A stretch of 9,107 nucleotides of DNA from an uncultured Coriobacteriaceae bacterium (GTDB taxonomy: Bacteria; Actinomycetota; Coriobacteriia; Coriobacteriales; QAMH01): contig USOR01000029.1 of NCBI GenBank assembly GCA_900556425.1, positions 1-9,107 on the forward strand, in the 5' to 3' direction. The notes beneath the pieces were generated by a model. It was given only the letters and a program-made list of their open reading frames with translations. It ran no database searches and was not told the origin of the DNA. Below, piece after piece: positions 1 to 6,379 of the stretch; positions within the stretch are counted from its first letter, which is position 1; every line of letters begins with the position of its first letter. A program made the position numbers and the translations under genes.

Positions 1-24
1 GGCCCGCACGAAGATGCACAGGTG

Positions 25-1128
25 ATGACCGTGACCAAGCAACGATACGAGATCTGCGTCTTGCCAGGTGATGGCATCGGTCCGGAGATCATGCAAGTCG
101 CGCTCGATGTTTTGCATGCCGTCGGACGCAAGTACGACATCGAGTTCACATGCATCGAGGCTCTTATCGGCGGCTGTGCGATTGACGCATGCGGCAACGC
201 ACTTCCCGAGGCAACGCTCGAACTTGCCCGCCGCGCCGACGCGGTGCTGCTCGGGGCCGTCGGGGGTCCGCGGTGGGATACGGTTGATCCGGACAAGCCG
301 CGTCCTGAGGACGGGCTTCTCGGCATACGCAAGGAGCTCGGGCTCTATGCGAACCTGCGCCCCGTGTACGTCTACGATGCGCTTGTCGACGCCTCGCCGC
401 TCAAACCCGAGGCGGTGCGCGGTTGCGATATCCTCATCGTCCGCGAGCTCACGGGAGGTCTGTACTTCGGCGAGCACGCAACCGTGGAGACTGCCGCGGG
501 GATGCATGCGCATGATGTCATGCAGTATGACGAGTACGAAATCGAGCGTATCACGCGGCAGGCTTTCGATGCGGCTGTGAAGCGTCGTGGCAAGGTCACG
601 AGTGTCGACAAGGCTAACGTTCTCGACACGGGACGTCTCTGGCGAAAGGTCGTGCATCGTGTCGCCGTCGATTATCCCGATGTCGAGCTTGTCGACATGC
701 TCGTCGATAATTGCGCGATGCAGCTTGTCATGAATCCGGGGCAGTTCGATGTCATCCTCACCGAGAACACCTTTGGCGACATACTTTCCGACGAGGCATC
801 GGTGCTGGCAGGGTCGCTTGGCTTGCTCGCAAGTGCCTCGCTCGGGGACGGGACATCGCTATTCGAGCCCTGTCACGGCTCGGCTCCCGATATCGCGGGC
901 AAAAACATCGCCAATCCCCTGGCTCAGGTGCTTTCGGCTGCTATGATGCTTGCGCACGGCTTGGGTTTGGATGAGGCCGCATCCGATGTGAGACGCGCGG
1001 TCGATTGCGTCTTGACGCGGGGTTGGCGTACGGCTGACATCGCGCAGGAGGCGACGGACGCCGGGCATGTTCTGGGAACGACTGAGATGGGCGAGAAGAT
1101 CGTCGCCTGCATCGAGGAGGAAAGATGA
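25..1128 (+). CDS. leuB: 3-isopropylmalate dehydrogenase (LeuB)
   Basis: This cytoplasmic enzyme catalyses the NAD-dependent oxidation and decarboxylation of 3-isopropylmalate to 2-oxoisocaproate, the third step specific to leucine synthesis. Family features, numbered from the GTG at 22, are LPGDGIGPE at 14-22, the substrate-binding arginines R103, R113 and R141 (in RELTGGLYFG), Y148, K197 in SVDKANV, and the metal-binding aspartates D229, D253 and D257. The signature NTFGDILSDEAS is followed by the NAD-site segment EPCHGSAPDIAGK at 282-294. About 367 residues is the normal length, and every expected catalytic residue is present. The start is uncertain: GTG 22, ATG 25 and GTG 31 are all possible, there is no good Shine-Dalgarno, and the frame stays open to the window edge. 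A TGA in another frame at 23-25 overlaps GTG 22, so coupling to an upstream gene (perhaps leuD) is possible. The stop overlaps the galU start by 4 bases. Confidence 0.95.
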   Translation: MTVTKQRYEICVLPGDGIGPEIMQVALDVLHAVGRKYDIEFTCIEALIGGCAIDACGNALPEATLELARRADAVLLGAVGGPRWDTVDPDKPRPEDGLLGIRKELGLYANLRPVYVYDALVDASPLKPEAVRGCDILIVRELTGGLYFGEHATVETAAGMHAHDVMQYDEYEIERITRQAFDAAVKRRGKVTSVDKANVLDTGRLWRKVVHRVAVDYPDVELVDMLVDNCAMQLVMNPGQFDVILTENTFGDILSDEASVLAGSLGLLASASLGDGTSLFEPCHGSAPDIAGKNIANPLAQVLSAAMMLAHGLGLDEAASDVRRAVDCVLTRGWRTADIAQEATDAGHVLGTTEMGEKIVACIEEER

Positions 1129-1979
1129 AAGCTGTAATACCCGCTGCTGGTTTGGGAAGCCGCTTCTTGCCTGCGACGAAGGCTCAGCCCAAGGAGATGC
1201 TCCCCGTACTCGACAAGCCGGCGATTCAGTACATCGTCGAAGAGGCTCTCGAGGCGGGTGTCGACGAGGTCATCATCGTCAACAGCCGTGACAAGAAGTC
1301 TATCGAGGATCAGTTTTCTCCGCATGACGCGCTTGTCGAGCATTTGCGCGGCGTGGGCAAGGATACGTATGCCGATGCCGTCGAGCATGCGGGTGCGCTG
1401 CCCGTGAGCTTTGTGTACCAAGATGAGCCGCTTGGCCTCGGTCATGCCGTTCACGTCGCCGCGTCCGAGACTGGCGACGACATGTTCTTCGTCATGCTCG
1501 GTGACGTGCTCGTACCCGAGAATGGCATCTGCCAGAAGATGCGCGAGATATCCGAGGCACATGGCAATGCGAGCGTGATTGCCGTACTGCCCGTATCCGA
1601 TGACGAAGTGAGCCGCTTTGGCATCATCGGCGGCGAGGATCTGGGCGATGGCGTCTGGAAGGTCACGGAGATGATCGAGAAGCCGGCGCTCGAGGACGCG
1701 CCGAGTAATCTCGCGAGCTTCGGTCGCTACCTGCTGACTCCAAAGGTCATGGAGTTGCTTGCCACGACCGAGCCCGGTGCCGGTGGAGAAATCCAACTCA
1801 CCGATGCCCTCGTATCGCTGCTCGACCATGAGGACATGTATGCGCTCGTCATCGATCCGCGCGATGGATATGACACGGGCACGGTTCCCTCGTGGATTGC
1901 CGCGAACGTCGCCCAGGCCATGAAGGACCCCAAGATCGCCGCATATCTCAAGGAGACGGTCGGCTCGCTCTTCGCGTAA
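1125..1979 (+). CDS. galU: UTP-glucose-1-phosphate uridylyltransferase (GalU)
   Basis: The enzyme makes UDP-glucose from UTP and glucose-1-phosphate, supplying glycosyl donors for envelope polysaccharides and glycolipids. The nucleotidyltransferase signature is near the N-terminus (AAGLGSRFLPATKAQPKEML, residues 7-26). Further GalU features are the QDEPLGLGHAV segment at 99-109, the metal-region LGD at 125-127, EKP at 185-187, the SNLASFGRYLL stretch near 194-204, and GAGGEIQLTDAL at 218-229. The usual DCG near the C-terminus reads DTG (250-252). At 284 residues it is slightly short for the family but complete. An AGGAGG ribosome-binding site lies at 1115-1120 inside the end of leuB, and the ATG overlaps the leuB stop (ATGA), so the two genes are almost certainly co-transcribed and translationally coupled. 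Pairing with a leucine gene is not a pathway link. Confidence 0.95.
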   Translation: MKAVIPAAGLGSRFLPATKAQPKEMLPVLDKPAIQYIVEEALEAGVDEVIIVNSRDKKSIEDQFSPHDALVEHLRGVGKDTYADAVEHAGALPVSFVYQDEPLGLGHAVHVAASETGDDMFFVMLGDVLVPENGICQKMREISEAHGNASVIAVLPVSDDEVSRFGIIGGEDLGDGVWKVTEMIEKPALEDAPSNLASFGRYLLTPKVMELLATTEPGAGGEIQLTDALVSLLDHEDMYALVIDPRDGYDTGTVPSWIAANVAQAMKDPKIAAYLKETVGSLFA

Positions 1980-1990
1980 ATGCGCAGCAG

Positions 1991-2018
1991 CCAGATGGGT
2001 GCATGTGCATTTGTCTGG
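1991..2018 (+). terminator. galU 3' hairpin, possible U-less terminator
   Basis: As RNA, bases 1991-2002 pair without interruption with 2007-2018, giving a 12-bp stem with a 4-base AUGU loop. Four consecutive pairs in the middle (1996-1999 with 2010-2013) are G.U wobbles, so the hairpin forms only in the plus-strand transcript. It starts 11 bases after the galU stop. No U-tract follows, so it may be a weak or factor-dependent terminator, or a 3' end stabiliser. It ends just before the possible tRNA-Ser -10 box. Confidence 0.4.
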
Positions 2019-2020
2019 TG

Positions 2021-2026
2021 TAGAAT
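2021..2026 (+). promoter_or_regulatory. possible -10 box for tRNA-Ser
   Basis: TAGAAT lies 21 bases before the tRNA 5' end, the right place for a start site near 2033. No convincing -35 hexamer is found 16-18 bases upstream, so this rests on the -10 match and the position alone. Confidence 0.3.
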
Positions 2027-2047
2027 ACAGCGATGCGCGCCACATGC

Positions 2048-2140
2048 GGAGGGATGGCAGAGTGGTTGAATGCAACGGTCTTGAAAACCGTCAGGCGGTG
2101 CTGAGCCGCCTCCAGGGTTCGAATCCCTGTCCCTCCGCCA
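2048..2140 (+). tRNA. tRNA-Ser (anticodon UGA)
   Basis: The 7-bp acceptor stem pairs GGAGGGA (2048-2054) with TCCCTCC (2130-2136), followed by discriminator G and an encoded CCA (2138-2140). The anticodon stem ACGGT/ACCGT encloses loop CTTGAAA, giving anticodon TGA at 2082-2084, which reads UCN serine codons. A long variable arm with a GGCGG/CCGCC stem makes it a type II tRNA, as expected for serine. The T arm is CAGGG-TTCGAAT-CCCTG. A glycosyltransferase gene starts 37 bases downstream with no terminator visible between them. Confidence 0.97.
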
Positions 2141-2177
2141 GCTGGCAAGCTGGGCAACGCAGCTCGAAAGGGGGGTC

Positions 2178-3086
2178 ATGAGCAGCATCGCACGCGTGCT
2201 CGTTCTCATGGCCACCTACAATGGTCAGGAGCACCTCGCCGAGCAACTCGACAGCATCTTGAATCAGGAGGGCGTCGAGGTCTTCGTGCGCATCTCCGAT
2301 GATTGCTCGACCGACAACACCTTTCGAATCCTCGAGACCTACGCTTCCGAGCACGACAACATCGAGATCATCTACAACAGCACGCACCAGGGCAAGACAC
2401 GCACCATCATGCAGCTCGTCTACGATGCGCCGGTCGAGGCGTTCGATTACATTGCGCTTGCGAACCAGGACGATATCTGGCTTTCCGGCAAGCTCGCGGC
2501 CGGCACCGACCACATCTCGGCGAACACGAGTCGTCCCGAGCTCTACTACGCGGGCAGCGTTTGCATCGATGCGCGGGGTAGGGCGATTGGCGACGAATTC
2601 GACGGATACGAGGTTTGCGCATCGCATCCGGGCAGCCTCTTGCTCGTACGCAACTGGGCTCTGGGCTGCACGATGCTCATGAACGGGGCGCTCGTTAAGC
2701 TCCTGCGCCGCCATCCCGTCTTCGACTTCGCGCGCAGCTACGATACCTGGATTCACGCAGTCGCACTCTACTGCGATGGCTACGTCTTTTGCGATTTGCC
2801 GCATTGCTACGTCGATAGACGCCTCGCACCAGGCCAGTCAGTGCCGCCTGCCTGCGATGACCTCGACCCCGAGCTTGCGAACCAGGCGACCACCATGGCG
2901 CGGGTGCTTTTGCGCGAGTACGAACAATCCATGAATCCGGATGCCGCCAAGCTCGTCGAGGCGGTCGCGGTCAGGCATGTCTCGGCCAAGGCGCGTCGCT
3001 TTCTTGCCGGACGCACGGACATCATGCTGCCGACGAATCCACGCACGAGCAAGCTGCGCTGGAATATCCTGAGAAACAAGTTCTAG
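2178..3086 (+). CDS. family 2 glycosyltransferase (GT-A fold), rhamnosyltransferase-like
   Basis: This is a 302-residue inverting GT2 protein that should transfer a sugar from a nucleotide donor to a cell-surface glycan or lipid-linked acceptor on the cytoplasmic side of the membrane. The N-terminal part has VLVLMATYNGQEHLAEQL (7-24), the donor-site ISDDCSTDNT (39-48) and ANQDDIW (95-101), where D98-D99 act as the DxD-like metal site. GCTMLMN (163-169) and YDTW (188-191, where many relatives have HDWW) form the acceptor side. The YRQH-type motif usual in rhamnosyltransferases is not evident: the region reads YVDRRLAPGQ. No membrane segment is seen, so it is soluble or peripheral. A purine-rich ribosome-binding site, AAAGGGGGG, lies at 2167-2175. 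The gene follows tRNA-Ser closely and may be transcribed through it. Donor and acceptor cannot be read from sequence. It stands alone, not in a polysaccharide cluster, at least within this window. Confidence 0.87.
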   Translation: MSSIARVLVLMATYNGQEHLAEQLDSILNQEGVEVFVRISDDCSTDNTFRILETYASEHDNIEIIYNSTHQGKTRTIMQLVYDAPVEAFDYIALANQDDIWLSGKLAAGTDHISANTSRPELYYAGSVCIDARGRAIGDEFDGYEVCASHPGSLLLVRNWALGCTMLMNGALVKLLRRHPVFDFARSYDTWIHAVALYCDGYVFCDLPHCYVDRRLAPGQSVPPACDDLDPELANQATTMARVLLREYEQSMNPDAAKLVEAVAVRHVSAKARRFLAGRTDIMLPTNPRTSKLRWNILRNKF

Positions 3087-3095
3087 GACGGAGAG

Positions 3096-3145
3096 ATTTC
3101 TCCACTGCGCCGCCTGGCGGCGGCTCCGGTCGAAATGACAGTGGA
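3096..3145. repeat. REP-like palindromic element in convergent gap
   Basis: The 65-base gap between two convergent genes is nearly filled by nested inverted repeats. ATTTC (3096-3100) mirrors GAAAT (3132-3136), TCCACTG (3101-3107) mirrors CAGTGGA (3139-3145), and GCCGCC (3109-3114) mirrors GGCGGC (3116-3121). The overall style, ATTTCTC... to ...GGTCGAAATGACA, resembles dispersed intergenic palindromes common in gut Firmicutes and Actinobacteria, but only one copy lies in this window. It could also fold at the RNA 3' end of either flanking gene and act as a shared terminator. No T-run follows on either strand. Confidence 0.5.
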
Positions 3146-3151
3146 CGCGGA

Positions 3152-3922
3152 CTACTCTGGTTTTGCCGTCTCGCCGATGAGGTTAAGCAGCTCGCCAACG
3201 TTTTCCACGCTCACGGCATCTCCGTAGACATGCGAGCTGATGATGATTGCGGGACTGCCGAACTTGCCTGCCATGACGATGTCGGTGTCGTAGTTGTCGC
3301 CCACGACGAGAATCTCCTCCGGTGCCAGGCCGAGTTGCTCGCTGACCTCTTTGAGCATGAACGTGTTGGGCTTGCCGATCGTGAGGTCGACCATGCGCCC
3401 CGAGCACCACTCGACCGAGGAGACCATGCCGCCACAGCCGGGCATGAGGCAGTCTTCCTCACCCGGATAGGAGCGCTCCTTGTTGCAGGCGATGACCTTG
3501 TCGACTTTGAGGGCGACGTTGCTGGCAATGGCGAGCTTCTCATAGTCGAATTCCGGGTCAAGACCGATGAGCATGTTCTCGGCCTCTTCGGGCTCGACGG
3601 AATGCACGCTGAGCTTTTCGCACTCGCTGACGAGATTCTTGGAGCCGCACACGTAGATGTTGGTGAGGCGCTCGCGATGCGCGTAAAGAGCCGCGGCGTA
3701 TCCGCTCGTCAGGACCTCTCTGAAGGTGCAGTCGATGCCCATGTTGCGTAGCTTGTGAAAGATCTGGGAGCGGGTCTCGGAGGAGTTGTTGGTGAGGAAG
3801 AAGACGGATTTGCCCAGCTTGCGACAATGGCGAATGACCTCGTCAATGCCGTCGATGAGCTTGGAGCCCCGGTATACCGTGCCGTCGAGTGCAAACGCGA
3901 CGGCCTTTGTGTCTTCAAACAT
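3152..3922 (-). CDS. NagD-type HAD-IIA family protein lacking the nucleophilic Asp
   Basis: This 256-residue protein has the layout of the HAD-IIA (NagD/PNPase-like) sugar- or nucleotide-phosphate phosphatases with a C2 cap. Motif I, normally DxDGT, reads FALDGTVYRG, so the nucleophile position is Ala11 (codon GCA) while the general acid D13 is kept. Motif II is LTNNSS at 43-48, the cap has MPGCGGMV at 160-167, motif III lysine K184 is in IGKPN, and motif IV is VGDNYDTD at 207-214 with D209 and D214. Everything but the nucleophile matches an active enzyme, so ordinary phosphoaspartate chemistry should fail; a pseudo-phosphatase with a binding or regulatory role is an inference. AGGAGGA at minus-strand 3937-3931 lies 8 bases before the ATG. 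The PBP gene ends 58 bases upstream on the same strand without a terminator, so co-transcription is likely. The gap also holds an extended -10-like TGATAGTAT (minus strand 3952-3944). Confidence 0.88.
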   Translation of the reverse strand: MFEDTKAVAFALDGTVYRGSKLIDGIDEVIRHCRKLGKSVFFLTNNSSETRSQIFHKLRNMGIDCTFREVLTSGYAAALYAHRERLTNIYVCGSKNLVSECEKLSVHSVEPEEAENMLIGLDPEFDYEKLAIASNVALKVDKVIACNKERSYPGEEDCLMPGCGGMVSSVEWCSGRMVDLTIGKPNTFMLKEVSEQLGLAPEEILVVGDNYDTDIVMAGKFGSPAIIISSHVYGDAVSVENVGELLNLIGETAKPE

Positions 3923-3980
3923 GCGGTCTTTCCTCCTGCGGGAATACTATCACAGCGTCAATGGTTCCTCTGGCCAACGC

Positions 3981-6134
3981 TTATTCGGCCGGGGGTTCGG
4001 GTGCGGGCTCGCCGCCGCCACCGCCCTCGTTGCCACCGCCCTCGTTGCCGCCTTCCGAACCCGGGTCACTCGGCTCTTGGGGCTGTTCGGGATTGGGGGT
4101 GTTCGGGTCTGCCGTCGAGCTCGCGCTTGGGTCGGTCGAGGAGCTGCTCGTGCTCGAGGACTCTTCGGGGGGCGTCCAATCGTCGTCTCCGCCAATGATC
4201 GTGACGTCCTTGGTGAAGTCCCAGGTGCGTGCCGGCTTGTAGTTGATCTTCTCGCTCGTCGAGGGGAATTGCTTGATGGGCTGGCCTGCGAGCGCCGCGT
4301 TCATGAAGTCGCGCCAGATGGGGCCACACGTGCTGCCGCCGTACATCGAGGTTTCGCGCTCGATACGATAGCCTGCCCAGACAGCCGTGGAGTACTGCGG
4401 CGTGAACCCGCAGAACCAGAGGTCACGACCATGCTCGGAGGTACCCGTCTTGCCGGCGCAGGGCTGGCCGTTGTTGAGGTTGGCGCTCGTGCCCGTACCC
4501 GAGCTAATGACGCGCTCGAGAATGTCGGTTGCCTTCTGCGCGACGGCCGCCGAAAGCACTCGCTGCGGCTGCTCGGCCTCGTGCGTGTAGACGGTCTTAC
4601 CGGAAGGGTCGACGATCTCGGTGACGGCGTAGGGCTCGTAGTAGTAGCCGCCGTTGGCGATCGTGGCATAGGCACTTGCCATTTCGAGTGGGTTGACGCC
4701 GCTTGAGCCGAGCGAGACCGTGTCGTCTTTCTCGAGCTCGGACTTGATGCCGCAGGCGTGGGCGATGTCGATGGTCTTCTGTGCTCCGATGGCGTGGACG
4801 AGCTGCGCGTAGACGGTATTGACTGAGGAGATGGTGGCGTCGGTGACGCTCATCGATCCGTGTCCGTGACCCTCGGAGTTGTTGACGGTCCAGTCCTTGC
4901 CGACTTGCACCGGACTTGAGGAGTCGATGTAGGTGTTATCCGGGTCGAGACCCTCGTTGAGGGCGGAGAGCAAGGTGAAGGTCTTGAAGGAGGAGCCAGC
5001 CTGGCGGCTCATCTGCGTGGCGAGGTTGAACTTGTTGGTTTCGTAATCCCTGCCGCCGACCATAGCGACAATCTTGCCGTCGTCGGGGACGACGGAGACG
5101 AGTGCGGCATCGAGCTGGCTATCGCTCCAGCGCATGTTCTGCGCGATGGCGTCGTTGGCGTCCTTTTGCAAATCGGGATCGAGCGTCGTGTACACCGTCA
5201 GGCCGCCATGCGCGATGACGGTGGCGGGAAAGCGCGGGTTCTCGTCGAGTTCGCGGCGCACGTAGTCGATGAAGTAGGGGGCGATGTCGGAGATGGTCTC
5301 GTCGGTCATCTTCTCGGTCGAGAGCACGGGCGTGTCTGCGAGCGCCTCGTCGTACTCGGCCTGCGTGATGTAGCCGTTCGAGAGCATGCGCTGCAGCACG
5401 GTTGCGCGACGTGCCATCGCCTTGTCCATGTGCTCGCGGGGGTTATACGCGTTGGGCGATTGCGGGATGCCGACGAGCAGGGCCGCCTCGGAGAGCGTGA
5501 GTTCGTCGGCGTGCTTGCCGAAGTAGTCGCGGCTTGCCGCCTCGATGCCATAGCAGCCATCGCCGTAGTTGACGACGTTGATGTACATCATGAGGATGTC
5601 ATCCTTGCTGTACTGGCGCTCGACCTGCGAGGCGATGTACATCTCGCGCACCTTGCGCTTGATGGAGATGTCGTTCATCTCGTCGAGCAGGACGGTATTG
5701 CGCACGAGCTGCTGGGTGATGGTCGAGGCACCCTCGGAGGCACCGCGGGAGGCGGCGTTGACGATGACGGCACGGGCAATGCCGATGGGATCGATGCCGC
5801 CGTGCTCGTAGAAGCGCTCGTCCTCGGTGGCGATCGTTCCCTCGAGCACGTAATCGACGACCTCGTCCTGCGTAACCTCGATGCGGTTTTCGAGATAGAG
5901 CTTCGCGAGGACCGTCTCGCGGTCATTCGCGTAGATGGTCGTGATGCCGGTGTTCGCGTACGAACTGATGGTGCTGTAATCGGGCAGGCCTATGAGCCAG
6001 GTCGCGCCTACCACGCAGGCAAGGACGACCACCAGGCAAAATGCTCCGGCGATGCATCCAAGAATGGTGAGGAGATTGACTGAGCGTCGCTGTGATTTCT
6101 GGCGGCGTTTGCGGTTACGGCTTGACGAGGGCAA
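3981..6134 (-). CDS. bifunctional class A penicillin-binding protein (GT51 plus transpeptidase)
   Basis: The protein polymerises lipid II glycan strands and cross-links peptidoglycan at the outer face of the membrane. Numbered from the TTG start at 6134, it has a basic cytoplasmic head, one transmembrane anchor (about 21-48) and a GT51 domain with EDERFYEHGG (catalytic E104), GASTITQQL (135-143) and RKVRE (E164). The transpeptidase domain has SSFK with Ser381, SVN (437-439) and KTGT (562-565). A Ser/Pro/Gly-rich acidic tail of about 60 residues follows. The open frame extends to an ATG at 6161, but the ribosome-binding site AAAGGAG (6147-6141) lies between that ATG and the TTG, 6 bases before the TTG, and a CATAAT -10 box overlaps the ATG. 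TTG is therefore preferred, giving 717 residues. The HAD gene follows. All catalytic motifs are present. Confidence 0.95.
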   Translation of the reverse strand: MPSSSRNRKRRQKSQRRSVNLLTILGCIAGAFCLVVVLACVVGATWLIGLPDYSTISSYANTGITTIYANDRETVLAKLYLENRIEVTQDEVVDYVLEGTIATEDERFYEHGGIDPIGIARAVIVNAASRGASEGASTITQQLVRNTVLLDEMNDISIKRKVREMYIASQVERQYSKDDILMMYINVVNYGDGCYGIEAASRDYFGKHADELTLSEAALLVGIPQSPNAYNPREHMDKAMARRATVLQRMLSNGYITQAEYDEALADTPVLSTEKMTDETISDIAPYFIDYVRRELDENPRFPATVIAHGGLTVYTTLDPDLQKDANDAIAQNMRWSDSQLDAALVSVVPDDGKIVAMVGGRDYETNKFNLATQMSRQAGSSFKTFTLLSALNEGLDPDNTYIDSSSPVQVGKDWTVNNSEGHGHGSMSVTDATISSVNTVYAQLVHAIGAQKTIDIAHACGIKSELEKDDTVSLGSSGVNPLEMASAYATIANGGYYYEPYAVTEIVDPSGKTVYTHEAEQPQRVLSAAVAQKATDILERVISSGTGTSANLNNGQPCAGKTGTSEHGRDLWFCGFTPQYSTAVWAGYRIERETSMYGGSTCGPIWRDFMNAALAGQPIKQFPSTSEKINYKPARTWDFTKDVTIIGGDDDWTPPEESSSTSSSSTDPSASSTADPNTPNPEQPQEPSDPGSEGGNEGGGNEGGGGGEPAPEPPAE
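4018..4047. repeat. 15-bp tandem repeat inside the PBP tail
   Basis: Two identical 15-base units (CCACCGCCCTCGTTG on the plus strand) lie head to tail at 4018-4032 and 4033-4047. The unit length is a multiple of three, so copy number changes keep the frame and only lengthen or shorten the Gly/Glu/Asn tail of the penicillin-binding protein. Confidence 0.85.
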
Positions 6135-6159
6135 CTCGGTCTCCTTTCGATGTGAGCAC

Positions 6160-6165
6160 ATTATG
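6160..6165 (-). promoter_or_regulatory. possible -10 box for the PBP gene
   Basis: On the minus strand CATAAT runs 6165 to 6160. A start site near 6153 would give a leader of about 20 bases containing the AAAGGAG site and the TTG start. The -35 region is poor (ATACTA at 17-base spacing), so confidence is limited. Confidence 0.35.
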
Positions 6166-6187
6166 CCCTAAATACGCGTGCATAGTA

Positions 6188-6202
6188 TTGAACTGCGTTC
6201 AA
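6188..6202. promoter_or_regulatory. perfect inverted repeat, possible operator
   Basis: TTGAAC-TGC-GTTCAA is a perfect palindrome with 6-base arms and a 3-base spacer in the gap between the divergent PBP and ferredoxin genes. It sits about 35-50 bases upstream of the supposed PBP start site, where a regulator would act. It resembles a Gram-positive LexA box (GAAC-N4-GTTC), but the spacer is one base short, so the regulator is unknown. Confidence 0.35.
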
Positions 6203-6313
6203 AATTCACCGAAGGTGTCACAACGTGCGCCTGTGTCATCATCCGAACGCAGATGTCTGCTGTCATTTACCGCTCGACATCCAATCGTGCGGCATCACGC
6301 CTCCCATTTTGGC

Positions 6314-6319
6314 TACAAT
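6314..6319 (+). promoter_or_regulatory. possible -10 box for the ferredoxin gene
   Basis: TACAAT matches the -10 consensus at five of six bases, 60 bases before the ferredoxin ATG. No good -35 lies 16-18 bases upstream. A start near 6326 would give a leader of about 54 bases that includes the hairpin at 6340-6362. Confidence 0.4.
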
Positions 6320-6339
6320 CTGCTCCGTGTTGTTTTTTG

Positions 6340-6362
6340 ACAGCCCGCAAGGTGCGGACTGT
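6340..6362 (+). other. leader hairpin upstream of the ferredoxin ribosome-binding site
   Basis: ACAGCCCGC (6340-6348) pairs with GCGGACTGT (6354-6362) in nine positions with one C/A mismatch, around loop AAGGT. It follows a run of six T and ends 4 bases before the AAGGAGGA ribosome-binding site. It is not terminator-shaped because the T-run comes before the stem. It may affect mRNA stability or translation; that is inference. Confidence 0.4.
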
Positions 6363-6379
6363 AGAGAAGGAGGATTCCC

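Noticed and set aside
2..25. Possible last codons of an upstream gene ending in TGA at 23-25
   Set aside because: Only seven codons are visible; they cannot be matched to a family, although coupling to leuB would be plausible.
924..2075. 383-residue minus-strand open frame opposite leuB and galU
   Set aside because: It is antisense to two genes with complete catalytic motifs, has no recognisable domain, and reflects codon bias of GC-rich DNA.
2138..2153. Terminator hairpin after tRNA-Ser (CCAGC/GCTGG)
   Set aside because: The stem is only 5 bp, uses the tRNA CCA, and has no T-run after it.
3786..4706. 306-residue plus-strand open frame opposite the PBP 3' part and HAD start
   Set aside because: It spans the antisense of two real genes and their gap and has no recognisable domain.
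5166..6083. 305-residue plus-strand open frame opposite the PBP
   Set aside because: It mirrors the GT51 domain; composition is Val/Asp/Gly/Arg-heavy with no motif and no ribosome-binding site.
6188..6202. LexA (SOS) box
   Set aside because: The spacer between GAAC and GTTC is three bases, not four, so it is kept only as an unassigned palindrome.
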